NCBI GenBank assembly: GCA_910586485.1
Contig: CAJUIA010000027.1
Span: 1 to 57,208 of the forward strand
Source of the DNA: an uncultured Acetatifactor sp.
GTDB taxonomy: Bacteria; Bacillota; Clostridia; Lachnospirales; Lachnospiraceae
Length of the DNA stretch: 57,208 nucleotides
Direction of reading: 5' to 3'
The notes under the pieces are model-generated. The model ran no database searches and was not told where the DNA came from. It was given only the letters and a program-made list of their open reading frames with translations. Of the stretch, positions 18,410 through 27,397 are shown one piece after another; within the stretch, counting starts at the first letter, position 1; every line of letters starts with the position of its first letter. The position numbers and the translations under genes are program-made.

Positions 18410-18418
18410 GCATAATTC

Positions 18419-18447
18419 AGTATAAATTACACTTTTTGAATTGTCAA
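18419..18447 (-). promoter_or_regulatory. Consensus promoter driving the left Opp operon
   Basis: On the minus strand, a perfect TTGACA (18447-18442), 17 nt, then TATACT (18424-18419). The -10 lies in the inverted repeat, but the -35 lies just inside the unique segment that holds the recombinase. The strong promoter therefore depends on which end of the segment faces this operon. Confidence 0.85.
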
Positions 18448-18474
18448 GAAAATTTTCGCTGAAATATAGAGGAT

Positions 18475-19740
18475 TTACGTCCCGGAATTTATGTCCTTCA
18501 AAAAAATATTCAGTTTTTCCCGCGCTGCCTGTTTTCGGGCTTCAAAGCTGTGTGCATAGATGTTCATGGTGGTAGAGCAGCTGGCATGTCCTAAATATTT
18601 GGAAATATCTACTATGTTCACATCCAGGTAATTCAGCAGTGTGGCACAGGAATGCCGCAGTCCGTGCAGGGGAATGGCGGGAAGTTCTTCCAGCCCTCTC
18701 TCAAAAGCCTCCTGCGGGTAGTCACGCACCCACTGGTTATACTGCTTTAGGTGTTTTGTAAAATGCTGGTATGGAGTTGTGTGGCCCATGCGCCTCCCGT
18801 CCCGGCGGATAAAAAGCGCTTCCTCTTCCGGCTGTCTGCTGCCGGGGCATATCTTTCGTTCGTCATATTCCTGCCGGTATTTTTCCAATAACAGGCATAC
18901 TATGTCAGGAAAGGGGATTTTGCGCACGGAAGCCGCATTTTTTGTCTCCTTGCTGCGAAAGCCTTCCTCCGTTCTCCCGATGGATTTCGTGACAGAAATT
19001 TCTTTGCTTTCAAAATGAATATCCGGCCAGTTCAGAGCCAGCGTTTCCCCTTTGCGCAGGCCGCAAAACAGGGATAATGCGTAAAAAACCTTATAGCCGG
19101 TGGAAACAGTATATTCTTTCGCACTGCCGTCTTCCTGCACCTTCCGCAGAGGCAGATCCAGGGATTTCAGGAACATGAGCGACTGTTCCGGTGTAAAATA
19201 CCGCAGTTCCCTGCTTTGCCGCAGTCTGGGCTTTCTGGCATACCGGCAGGGATTTTCTTCCAGTATTTCCCGGCGTACAGCCGCCTTGAAGATGCAGTTC
19301 AACACATTGGCATACCGCCTGATCGTTCCCAGAGCATATCGCGCCGCAAGCATTTGATAAAAGTCCTCAATATCCTGCATTTTGACCTGCGCCAGCTTAT
19401 ATCCCTTGAAATAAGGAAGAATTCCGGCGCGCAGAAGCTGTTCATACCCGGTGTAAGTCCCGCAAGCCAGACTGCCCCGGACATGTTCCAGCCACTTTTG
19501 CGCAAAGTCTTCAAACAATATTTCTCCCTCACCCGGTTCATGACCGTATTTTATCCGATCCTCTATCTCCATAGCGTACTGCAGCGCTTCCTTTTCCTGC
19601 TGCCTGCGGGTTGCGGACTGATTCACGGAATAAGTAAGACTCTTGACACGCCTTGCTCCCTGCTTTGTGCGGCCCATGGAAATGACGATCCGATATACCA
19701 CTCTGCCGTTTTTGTTTGTTATTCTTTTTACTGATGCCAT
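18475..19740 (-). CDS. Tyrosine recombinase (phage-integrase family), putative DNA invertase
   Basis: 421-residue tyrosine recombinase. An N-terminal arm-binding-like domain (residues 1-70, ITNKNGRVVYRIVISMGRTK) is followed by a SAM-like core-binding domain (about 80-170). The catalytic domain carries the first Arg in LFCGLRKGETLALNW, the HGLRHSCATLL motif (His-x-x-Arg), LGHASCSTTMNIYAHS, and the nucleophile Tyr in NIYAH. All catalytic residues are present, so it should be active. No excisionase, relaxase or phage gene is nearby. It is the only gene between two inverted-repeat arms and two divergent Opp operons, which fits inversion rather than integration. The ATG at 19740 has AGAGAGG upstream. 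Confidence 0.93.
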   Translation of the reverse strand: MASVKRITNKNGRVVYRIVISMGRTKQGARRVKSLTYSVNQSATRRQQEKEALQYAMEIEDRIKYGHEPGEGEILFEDFAQKWLEHVRGSLACGTYTGYEQLLRAGILPYFKGYKLAQVKMQDIEDFYQMLAARYALGTIRRYANVLNCIFKAAVRREILEENPCRYARKPRLRQSRELRYFTPEQSLMFLKSLDLPLRKVQEDGSAKEYTVSTGYKVFYALSLFCGLRKGETLALNWPDIHFESKEISVTKSIGRTEEGFRSKETKNAASVRKIPFPDIVCLLLEKYRQEYDERKICPGSRQPEEEALFIRRDGRRMGHTTPYQHFTKHLKQYNQWVRDYPQEAFERGLEELPAIPLHGLRHSCATLLNYLDVNIVDISKYLGHASCSTTMNIYAHSFEARKQAAREKLNIFLKDINSGT

Positions 19741-19792
19741 GTTTTCAGACCTCTCTTTCTCTTTTGTACTGCGAACATCCGTTTGCAATGGC

Positions 19793-19821
19793 ATTATAAC
19801 AGGGAGATTTTTCAAAGTCTA
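19793..19821 (-). promoter_or_regulatory. Recombinase promoter
   Basis: On the minus strand, TAGACT, 17 nt, then a perfect TATAAT with an extended TGT element, about 53 nt upstream of the recombinase ATG. Its -35 overlaps the slot where the outward right-operon -35 box would be. Confidence 0.7.
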
Positions 19822-19842
19822 CAGAAAAGTGTAATTTATACT
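19814..19842 (+). promoter_or_regulatory. Degenerate promoter in front of the right Opp operon
   Basis: TATACT (19837-19842) is identical to the left operon's -10, but at 17 nt upstream the hexamer is AAAGTC instead of TTGACA. No other good -35 is visible at 16-18 nt. In the sequenced orientation this operon is predicted weak or off. Confidence 0.6.
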
Positions 19843-20000
19843 GAACTATGCAATTACATATGACGTAAATTGTATACGGGTATTCACAAGGGAGTGAAGA
19901 TATTTCAACCCTTTTTTGTTATATCTGGAAGTTTAAAACAATAAAGCGTCAAAGTGTATGGCAAATCTATCGAGAGGAGAAAGATTATGAAAAAGAAAGT
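19825..20000. repeat. Right arm of the large inverted repeat flanking the recombinase
   Basis: 176 bp, inverted copy of 18260-18436. It contains the -10 box, leader, attenuator, ribosome site and first codons of the right lipoprotein gene. Confidence 0.97.
19888..19917 (+). terminator. Predicted attenuator in the right oppA leader
   Basis: Same structure as at 18342-18372: AAGGG/CCCTT with an inner TGAA/TTCA helix and T-run, overlapped by the competing TTCAC/GTGAA helix. Sequence is identical to the left copy. Confidence 0.6.
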
Positions 20001-22650
20001 TTTAAGCCTGTTGTTAGCCTCGACCATGGTTCTTTCCATGGCGGCCTGCGGGAAGGATGATTCATCCGGCCAGAGCGAATCCGACACATCATCCAACCAG
20101 AGCGGGACAGGCTCGTCTTCCGGTCAAAATGAAACGGAAGATTCCAATCAAGGCGGAACAGGAGATGTGGATCCGTCCGGCGGTGAAAGCGGACTTGGCT
20201 ACACCATTACAGAGTTTGATCCTGATGCTTCCTATACTCAGAGCGTTGCACTCACCTCTATTCCGGGTAACTGGAACATGCATGACTATGAGGATTCGGC
20301 ATCAGGGGATATTTACACCTATCTGGTGGACAGTCTCTATAACCTGTCCTATAATGACGAGCTTCATCCGAAGGAGGGGGCCGAGAACTGGGAATCCTAT
20401 ATTTTCCTGCCCGGTATGGCTGCAGATTACCCTACTGATGTGACTGCTGAGGTTAAAGCGGCTCATCCGGAATGGATTCCCGAAAGCGCCACGGCGGGTT
20501 ATGCTTGGGAAATTCCCCTGCGTGAAGATCTGTACTTTGATACCGGTTATCACATCACTGCCGAAACATATGTTCAATCCGTGAAGTATCTGCTGGATCA
20601 GCGACTTCAGAATTACAGAGCTACGGATTTCTATGACGGCGCTTACGGCATCGTCGGCGCTGAGGCATATTTCAAGCAGGGCCAGATTAACTATATTGAC
20701 AACGGCAGCGCCGGTAACCCCATGGAATCTTTCGTCAAGGGTGAAGACGGTGCCTATACCTTTGAGGGCAGCCCTGTCTATGTGGCCGTAGATTACGGCA
20801 TCGCACAGACCGGAGGCAATACTCTGAAGCAGTATGTAGAAGCCTACGGCGACGGATACTTCGGCCTGGACCGCTGGGATGAACTGGTGGCATTGATGGA
20901 TGACAAAGGGCTGGCTCCCTTAAATGACGACACCCTGGCCATGATCACTGATGTGACTACCACCAATCCTAACTGGAATGAAACCGATGGCCTGTCCGTC
21001 CCCAACTACTTCGTCATTGCAGAAACAATGCCTGACGGCGTCAGCTTTGAGGATACGGTAGGCTTTTACGCCAAGGATGATTACACCCTGGTTCAGGTCT
21101 TTAACGGCAGCTTTGACGGCTTTTATCTCTATTCCTATGCCATTAAGGATGCAGACATCCTGGTGGAGCCTGATGTATATGAATCCTGCCTGAAGCAGGA
21201 TGAGTCCGGAGCATGGTACAGCACTTACATGACCAGCAAGGAGACATCTCCTTCCTATGGCGCTTATTCCATGACTGGCTATCAGACCGACAAGCAGATT
21301 ACCTTTGCCAAAAATGACAAGTGGTTCGGCTGGACCGAGGATCTGTATCATGTTTACAAGGATCCTAACGATGGCAATGTTTATCGTGAGAACATGACTA
21401 CCAATATCGACATGCAGTATGTGCCGGAGATTGCCACCAGACGCCAGATGTTCCTTGCGGGCCAGATTACATCTTTTGGTCTGGAAGAGAGTGATTATGA
21501 GCAGTACGGCCATTCCGATTACGCCTGGTCCTATCCTTCCGAGACAGTTGCCGGTCTGTGGGTTACCGGTAATATGAACGGCCTGGAGGCTAGGGAGGCA
21601 GCCGCTGATTTCGACACTGCCACTCAGGACACCCAGACCATCGGACTGGTAAGCTTCCACAAGGCCCTGGCCGTTTCCTTCGACCGGCAGGCATTCTGTG
21701 ATGAGTGCCATCCTGCTTATACCCCCGGATACGGCATCCTGGGCGACCAATTCATCTATGATGTGGAGGACGGTCTTTTCTACCGTGATACCGACCAGGC
21801 CAAGCAGGCTCTCTGCGATTTCTATTCCGTGGATGTCAGTCAGTTCGGCGGAGACCTGGATGCGGCGGTTGACTCAATTACCGGTTATGATCTGGACGCT
21901 GCCAAGGAGCTTTACAAGGCTGCTTTTGACGAATCTCTTTCCCTGGGCTACATTACCGATGCCGACGGCGACGGTATCTGCGACCAGACCATTACCATGA
22001 TCTACGCATCTTCGGCACCTGCGGATTACGTTACCCGCCGGATTAATTACTTAAATTCCTGGATCGGCAAAGCCGTGGTCGGCACTCCCTTCGAAGGCAA
22101 GATCACTGTGGTGGAATCCGCACCTCTTGGCGACAGCGGCTGGATCGACGCTTATCGGAACGGTTCCGCAGACATCATGATCGCCGGTGTGGGCGGCTCC
22201 ATTTATGATCCTTTTAATGCCATGGCCCTGTACTGCGATCCTAATCAGAACCTGACTGCCAACTGGTACGATCCTAACGCTGACATGATCACACTGACCA
22301 TTAACGGCGAAGAGATCACCATGAGCGTGTATAACTGGTATCAGGCCATGACCGGAAGCATGGTGACTGTAGGCGGCAAGGACTACTCTTTCGGCAGTGC
22401 TGATGTGGAGCCCGATGTCCGCATGACCATTCTGGCTGCCCTGGAGAGCAGAATGATGTCCCGCTATGACATCCTGCCCATGTGTAATTTCGGTGCCAAG
22501 AGCCTGCTTTCTCAGAAGCTGTTTAATGTACTGGATGATTATAACCCGCTGTTCCAGAGCTACGGGCCAAGACGGTATAACTACAGTGATGCCGAATGGG
22601 AAAAGTATGTCGGAGAGCAGATTGCGGCCCATGGCCAGCTGCAGTATTAA
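19987..22650 (+). CDS. oppA: Peptide-binding lipoprotein (right operon)
   Basis: 887-residue solute-binding lipoprotein with lipobox MAAC (Cys about 21) and a Ser/Gln/Gly-rich linker to about 75. Family-5 features include the N-terminal binding lobe with NLSYNDELHP, GAYSMTGYQTDKQITFAKNDKWFGW, and FHKALAVSFDRQAFCDEC. Beyond the shared first codons it differs strongly from the left lipoprotein, so it probably binds other peptides. The ATG at 19987 follows GAGAGGAGA inside the right repeat arm. It heads a six-gene operon. Confidence 0.9.
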   Translation: MKKKVLSLLLASTMVLSMAACGKDDSSGQSESDTSSNQSGTGSSSGQNETEDSNQGGTGDVDPSGGESGLGYTITEFDPDASYTQSVALTSIPGNWNMHDYEDSASGDIYTYLVDSLYNLSYNDELHPKEGAENWESYIFLPGMAADYPTDVTAEVKAAHPEWIPESATAGYAWEIPLREDLYFDTGYHITAETYVQSVKYLLDQRLQNYRATDFYDGAYGIVGAEAYFKQGQINYIDNGSAGNPMESFVKGEDGAYTFEGSPVYVAVDYGIAQTGGNTLKQYVEAYGDGYFGLDRWDELVALMDDKGLAPLNDDTLAMITDVTTTNPNWNETDGLSVPNYFVIAETMPDGVSFEDTVGFYAKDDYTLVQVFNGSFDGFYLYSYAIKDADILVEPDVYESCLKQDESGAWYSTYMTSKETSPSYGAYSMTGYQTDKQITFAKNDKWFGWTEDLYHVYKDPNDGNVYRENMTTNIDMQYVPEIATRRQMFLAGQITSFGLEESDYEQYGHSDYAWSYPSETVAGLWVTGNMNGLEAREAAADFDTATQDTQTIGLVSFHKALAVSFDRQAFCDECHPAYTPGYGILGDQFIYDVEDGLFYRDTDQAKQALCDFYSVDVSQFGGDLDAAVDSITGYDLDAAKELYKAAFDESLSLGYITDADGDGICDQTITMIYASSAPADYVTRRINYLNSWIGKAVVGTPFEGKITVVESAPLGDSGWIDAYRNGSADIMIAGVGGSIYDPFNAMALYCDPNQNLTANWYDPNADMITLTINGEEITMSVYNWYQAMTGSMVTVGGKDYSFGSADVEPDVRMTILAALESRMMSRYDILPMCNFGAKSLLSQKLFNVLDDYNPLFQSYGPRRYNYSDAEWEKYVGEQIAAHGQLQY

Positions 22651-22689
22651 TTAAATTGCATTGTTTCCCCCTTTTTGCAGGGGATAAGA

Positions 22690-22716
22690 GGGGAAAGACC
22701 GTTTGGGTCTTTCCCC
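22690..22716 (+). terminator. Stem-loop between oppA-like and oppB (right operon)
   Basis: GGGGAAAGACC pairs with GGTCTTTCCCC around a short loop. A long T-run is missing, so it may be a partial terminator or an mRNA-stabilising hairpin, in the same place as the one at 15391-15426. Confidence 0.7.
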
Positions 22717-22752
22717 CTGTATTTATCTTATAGGAACAAGGAGAATATCTGC

Positions 22753-23706
22753 ATGTTCAAATATACCTTACAGAGAATTCTGTACATGATTATCGTGTTT
22801 TTTGTCATCACGTTCATGTGCTTTGTCCTGATTCGTATGCTGCCGCTTCCCGCCCTGCCTCCGGATGATATTCATACGGAGGTCATCCAGATGCGCCGTG
22901 AGGCTCTGGGATATAATAAGCCCTATCTGGTACAGTTCGGGATTTTTCTCAGAGGCATTTTCACCAAGTTTGACTGGGGGCTGAGCGAACAGCTTTATAC
23001 AGGACGGTCTGTCCTGAGCATTTTCCTGGAGAAGCTGCCGGCCACGATGATTGTGAATCTGTACTCGATTTTGTGGACCATTCCTGTAGGCATCGCTTTG
23101 GGCATCTGGGCCGCATTGAAGAAAAACACCTGGGTAGATTATCTCATTTCCACTCTGACGATGGTGGTTATTTCCGTACCCAGCTTTGTCTATGCTTTTC
23201 TTGTTCAATATATCTTCTGCTTCCGCCTTCGTTGGTTCCCCTTGATCATGAAGGGCGGCACGGACTATTTCTCCATGGAGATGTTCCGAAGCATGGTTCC
23301 GGCAATTCTGTCCCTCAGCTTCGGCGTCATCGCCGGATTCTGCCGTACCACCCGCGCCGAACTGACGGAGGTGCTGACCAGTGAGTTTATGCTGTTGGCC
23401 AGGACCAAAGGGCTGACCAGAGCCCAGGCCACGGTGCGCCATGCCTTAAGGAACTGCTTTGTGGTCATTGTTCCCGGTATCTTCGGCGAGTTTATCGGTA
23501 TCCTTGGCGGTTCCCTGATCATTGAGAATATTTTTGCGATTCCCGGTGTAGGCGGCCTGACGCTTAACGCCATCCGCTCACAGGATTATAACGTGTTTAT
23601 CATGTCCACTTGCTTTTATACAGCGATCGGTCTGGCGGCAAGCCTGGTGGTGGACATCAGCTACGGATTCATTGATCCCCGGATTCGTATGGGTTCTAAA
23701 AAATAG
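22753..23706 (+). CDS. oppB: OppB-type permease (right operon)
   Basis: 317-residue permease with TM1 at about 9-29, an external loop to about 95 and five further helices. The EAA loop is ARTKGLTRAQATVRHALRN and the end is GFIDPRIRMGSKK, almost the same as in the left operon's OppB. The ATG at 22753 has AAGGAG about 10 nt upstream. An open extension from 22675 runs through the stem-loop and is rejected. Confidence 0.94.
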   Translation: MFKYTLQRILYMIIVFFVITFMCFVLIRMLPLPALPPDDIHTEVIQMRREALGYNKPYLVQFGIFLRGIFTKFDWGLSEQLYTGRSVLSIFLEKLPATMIVNLYSILWTIPVGIALGIWAALKKNTWVDYLISTLTMVVISVPSFVYAFLVQYIFCFRLRWFPLIMKGGTDYFSMEMFRSMVPAILSLSFGVIAGFCRTTRAELTEVLTSEFMLLARTKGLTRAQATVRHALRNCFVVIVPGIFGEFIGILGGSLIIENIFAIPGVGGLTLNAIRSQDYNVFIMSTCFYTAIGLAASLVVDISYGFIDPRIRMGSKK

Positions 23707-23720
23707 CAGGGAGGGAACTT

Positions 23721-25244
23721 ATGGACTACGAAAAGATTCCGGCCGAAAAATTTACTTTCGTCCAGGAAAATGAAAAACTTCACGACAGGGAACTGCAGAC
23801 AAAAGCCCGCAGTTTCTTTGCGGATGCCATGCTGCGCTTCGGCAGGAATAAGTCTTCGGTAATCGCTGCCTGGATTTTGGCTCTGCTGATCCTGTACGCT
23901 GTTGTCGCACCACTGCTTTCTCCTTACGACATTCAGAATCAGGACAGTATTTATATCAATTTTCCGCCATATATCCGCTCCATTGCTGATATGCACCTCG
24001 GCATTCTGGATGGCGCCAGAACCCTGGACAGCCAAAATGATAACTCCATGCTTGCCTGGAAGGCTATTGGTGTTGAGACCGGCATGGAGCCTGTGATTCG
24101 TATTCTGGGCACCCATGACACGGAAATGATCCAAAAGGGGCAGACAATTACCCGTACCACCTATGATATTGAGGTCAATGCATATTATCTGAAGGGGATG
24201 ATTTACAAGACTTTTTCTTATGCTGAATTTCAGCGAATCCAGGACTGGCAGAATGAGACCGGCATCCAGGTGCTCTATCCCTATGTAGAGCCCAGGGACA
24301 TCAACAATATCAGTGATAACCCCAATATCTGGTACCAGGTAGACTCCAGGGGAAACGCCGTTTTAGACGACAACGGTGATTTCATCCCGGCTTATTCCAC
24401 CAGTGTGGACAAGGCCGGTGCGGAGTATAATTCTTTGCGTATTCCCGACGACCCCGGCAGCTATATTTACTCCTACGGCAGATCCGGCTCCGTCCAATGC
24501 CGGGTATTATATTATAACTATTATCGCTACCTGAACGGCATGGAACCTGCTTATCTCATGGGAACAAATGCGCTTGGGCAGGATATTTTCTGCGGGATCG
24601 GTGTAGGCGCGAGATTCTCTATCATCTTCGCCATTCTGGTCAGTGCCGTCAATCTAACGATTGGAGCATTCTACGGAGCCTTACAGGGTTATTACGGCGG
24701 TTGGGTGGATATGCTGCTGGATCGTATTGCGGATATACTTTCCGGCGTGCCCTTCGTGGTGGTCACTACCCTGTTCCAGCTGCATCTTGCCCAGAAGGTG
24801 GGGATTGTACCGTCGTTCCTGTTTGCTTTTGTGCTGACAGGGTGGATCGGTATGTCGGCCCTGACAAGAAAACAGTTCTATCGTTTCAAGAGCCAGGAAT
24901 TTGTCCTGGCGGCGCGCACTCTGGGTGCCAGCGACGGCCGGCTGATGTTCAAGCACATCTTCCCCAACGCTATCGGCACCATCATAACCAGCTGTGCCCT
25001 GGTGATTCCCGGTGTCATCAGCTCGGAAACCTCCATGACCTATCTGGGGATTGTGAACCTGAGTGCTTTTGCCGGCACCACTATCGGTACCCTGTTAAGC
25101 CAGGGTAATGCCGTTGTCACCACAGCTCCCCACGCCATCCTTTATCCAAGTATTTTCCTGGGGCTGTTGATGATTTGTTTTAACCTGTTCGGAAACGGCC
25201 TGCGCGACGCATTCAATCCAACGACAAGGGGGGTGGACGACTGA
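23721..25244 (+). CDS. oppC: OppC-type permease with extracytoplasmic insert (right operon)
   Basis: 507-residue OppC paralogue. TM1 (about 47-66) is followed by about 230 extracytoplasmic residues, then the normal membrane domain with AARTLGASDGRLMFKHIFPNA. The insert is shorter than in the left operon (about 350) and shows little obvious similarity, so the external domain is the divergent part. Upstream is GGGAGGGAAC. Its stop overlaps the oppD start by one base (TGATG). Confidence 0.9.
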   Translation: MDYEKIPAEKFTFVQENEKLHDRELQTKARSFFADAMLRFGRNKSSVIAAWILALLILYAVVAPLLSPYDIQNQDSIYINFPPYIRSIADMHLGILDGARTLDSQNDNSMLAWKAIGVETGMEPVIRILGTHDTEMIQKGQTITRTTYDIEVNAYYLKGMIYKTFSYAEFQRIQDWQNETGIQVLYPYVEPRDINNISDNPNIWYQVDSRGNAVLDDNGDFIPAYSTSVDKAGAEYNSLRIPDDPGSYIYSYGRSGSVQCRVLYYNYYRYLNGMEPAYLMGTNALGQDIFCGIGVGARFSIIFAILVSAVNLTIGAFYGALQGYYGGWVDMLLDRIADILSGVPFVVVTTLFQLHLAQKVGIVPSFLFAFVLTGWIGMSALTRKQFYRFKSQEFVLAARTLGASDGRLMFKHIFPNAIGTIITSCALVIPGVISSETSMTYLGIVNLSAFAGTTIGTLLSQGNAVVTTAPHAILYPSIFLGLLMICFNLFGNGLRDAFNPTTRGVDD

Positions 25245-27397
25245 TGGAAAACAAGCTGCATGTACAGGATCTGCGAATCTCCTTCCGTACCGGCAACGGC
25301 AAGGTACAGGCGGTCCGCGGCATCAATTTTGACCTGTCCAAGGGTGAGACCCTGGCCATTGTCGGCGAGTCCGGCTCAGGTAAATCCGTTACCAGCAAAG
25401 CCATTCTGGGCATTCTGGCAGGTAACTCCATTGTGGAGTCCGGTGAGATTATATATGACGGCCAGGATTTGCTGAAAATATCGGAAGAGGACTTTCATAA
25501 GATCCGCGGCGACAGGATCGCCATGATCTTTCAGGATCCCATGTCCTCCCTGAACCCCATCGTACGCATCGGCCGCCAGCTTACGGAAGCCATGCTTCTC
25601 AAGGGCAGAATCCGCCAGCGGGAAAGCAAACGCACCTTCCGTACCTTTCTTAAGAGCCTGTGCGACATGATGATTGCCAGCGCTGCCGAGGATGCGGAAC
25701 GTACCCGCGCAACCGTCAGCTGCAAAAAGTTCCAGCAGTTTGAACGGAAGCACACCGAGCTGGAGGCTGCTTACAACGCTGCCCACGAAGCAGCGGCGGA
25801 GGCGCTGGACGATATTGAAATCATTGCCTTTGAGCTGGAAAAAAATACCGTTGCCAGGGGTGCAGCAGACCGTGTCAGGGATATTGCCCGCCGCTGTCGT
25901 GAATCCCTTAACAAATATGTGGTGGATCCGGATAAATATAAGGCTGAGGTTATGCAGAACGCTTCTGCCCTGGAGGGAAATTTCCGCAGGAAGGATTACC
26001 CGGCTGTGCTTGGAAATCTCTACCGCCTGCGGGAGATTATGAGGGAAGGTGCAGAAAGGCCAAAGCCGAATTTCTTCCGCATGGGCTATTATCTGACCTT
26101 CTGCGACAAACCGCTGCCGGATATGCCCTTGGAGAAGCTGAACGAATTTTTGCTTAAATTTCTGGAAAAGAATTTTATGGACGACTTTATCTCTGACGCC
26201 CGACGGGCAGTGACCTATTCTGCCGGGCAGTGTCAAGAGCATATACGTGCGGCACTTCAGGAGCTGGAAGCCGCCAGACCGGTTTTTTCCGCTGAGCACC
26301 TGGATAAAAAGCAATGTATTAACGCCTGGAGGAAACTGAGTGTGACAGTCAGGAGAACCATTGATCCTCTCGCCGTCAGCAGGGACAGCTTGGTCTATAC
26401 CTTTTCTCCCAGCATGAAGAGCGAGCTGGATAAGTATTTTCATGGTGCAAAGGCCAATGTAGGAATCCTGCGCAGGCACGAACGGGAGAAACGTAAATAT
26501 GAAGCCATCGTGTCCAAAGGCGGAAAGCCCGATTGGGAGGTGGCGGAAGCTGCCGTTACTGACTTAGAGCTCATCAAGGCAAACCTGTCACATATTATCG
26601 ACCGAATCGCGGAGCATTACCAAAAGCTTCTGGAAACCGCGGACAGCCGGGATTATCACGCTGAGACGGTAGGCGTCATTGACTGCCTGATGCAGAATGC
26701 TTCCGGCATCGTAGACAGGGTGACTCCCAGGATTGCCAAACACCGTGCCATCAGGCTGATGGAGGAAGTTGGCATTTCCGAACCCCATAAGCGCTTCCGG
26801 CAGTATCCCTTTGAATTTTCCGGTGGCATGCGTCAGCGTATTGTCATTGCCATTGCCCTGGCCGCCAATCCGGATATTCTGATCTGCGATGAACCCACTA
26901 CGGCTCTGGACGTGACCATTCAGTCCCAGATCCTGGAACTTATCAACAGACTGAAGACTGAGCGCCGCCTGTCTGTGATTTTCATTACTCATGACCTGGG
27001 CGTGGTTGCCAACATGGCAGATCGTGTGGCCGTCATGTATGCGGGAAAGATCGTAGAGTACGGCACCAGCGAGGATATTTTTTATCACGCCGCCCATCCC
27101 TATACCTGGGCGCTACTCTCTTCCATGCCTGATCTGGATACCAATGAGAAGCTGACAGCCATCCCCGGTACGCCGCCTAACATGATCTATCCGCCCAAGG
27201 GCGATGCTTTTGCTCCCAGAAACAAGTATGCCATGCAGATTGACTTTGAGCGGCAGCCGCCCATGTTCCAAATCAGCGACACACACTATGCCGCAACCTG
27301 GCTCCTGCATCCGGACGCGCCCAAAGTGGATCCGCCCAGGGCCGTTATGGATCGTATTGCCAGGATGAATCAGAGAAGGGAGACCGCAAATGATTAA
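25244..27397 (+). CDS. oppD: OppD-type ATPase with a giant insertion (right operon)
   Basis: 717-residue ATPase, more than twice the usual OppD length. Walker A is GESGSGKS (about 36), Q-loop AMIFQDPMSSLNP (about 92), then about 400 residues of mostly helical charged sequence. It resumes with RLMEEVGISEPHKRFRQYPFEFSGGMRQR and Walker B LICDEPTTALD. The C-terminal OppD tail PGTPPNMIYPPKGDAF matches the left paralogue closely. The insert sits at the same point as in the left OppD but is longer and not recognisably the same. No stop or frameshift interrupts it, so it is a genuine fused domain of unknown role. Confidence 0.92.
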   Translation: MENKLHVQDLRISFRTGNGKVQAVRGINFDLSKGETLAIVGESGSGKSVTSKAILGILAGNSIVESGEIIYDGQDLLKISEEDFHKIRGDRIAMIFQDPMSSLNPIVRIGRQLTEAMLLKGRIRQRESKRTFRTFLKSLCDMMIASAAEDAERTRATVSCKKFQQFERKHTELEAAYNAAHEAAAEALDDIEIIAFELEKNTVARGAADRVRDIARRCRESLNKYVVDPDKYKAEVMQNASALEGNFRRKDYPAVLGNLYRLREIMREGAERPKPNFFRMGYYLTFCDKPLPDMPLEKLNEFLLKFLEKNFMDDFISDARRAVTYSAGQCQEHIRAALQELEAARPVFSAEHLDKKQCINAWRKLSVTVRRTIDPLAVSRDSLVYTFSPSMKSELDKYFHGAKANVGILRRHEREKRKYEAIVSKGGKPDWEVAEAAVTDLELIKANLSHIIDRIAEHYQKLLETADSRDYHAETVGVIDCLMQNASGIVDRVTPRIAKHRAIRLMEEVGISEPHKRFRQYPFEFSGGMRQRIVIAIALAANPDILICDEPTTALDVTIQSQILELINRLKTERRLSVIFITHDLGVVANMADRVAVMYAGKIVEYGTSEDIFYHAAHPYTWALLSSMPDLDTNEKLTAIPGTPPNMIYPPKGDAFAPRNKYAMQIDFERQPPMFQISDTHYAATWLLHPDAPKVDPPRAVMDRIARMNQRRETAND

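Larger units (their letters stand above)
18260..18436. repeat. Left arm of the large inverted repeat flanking the recombinase
   Basis: 177 bp, inverted relative to 19825-20000, with three substitutions and one 1-nt indel by eye. The arm runs from codon 5 of the left lipoprotein through its ribosome site, leader, predicted attenuator and -10 box. Identity then stops abruptly at both ends: beyond codon 5 the two coding sequences share only protein-level similarity. Confidence 0.97.

Noticed and set aside
18363..18413. 16-codon leader peptide in the left inverted-repeat arm
   Set aside because: It has no ribosome site and is broken in the right arm by a 1-nt indel, so it is not conserved even between the two copies.
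18475..19740. Recombinase as part of a prophage or integrative element
   Set aside because: No phage, conjugation or excision genes are nearby, and it is flanked by inverted, not direct, repeats.
25376..26479. 367-codon open frame antisense to the right oppD
   Set aside because: Shadow of an unbroken ATPase gene with clear motifs; no start signal of its own.
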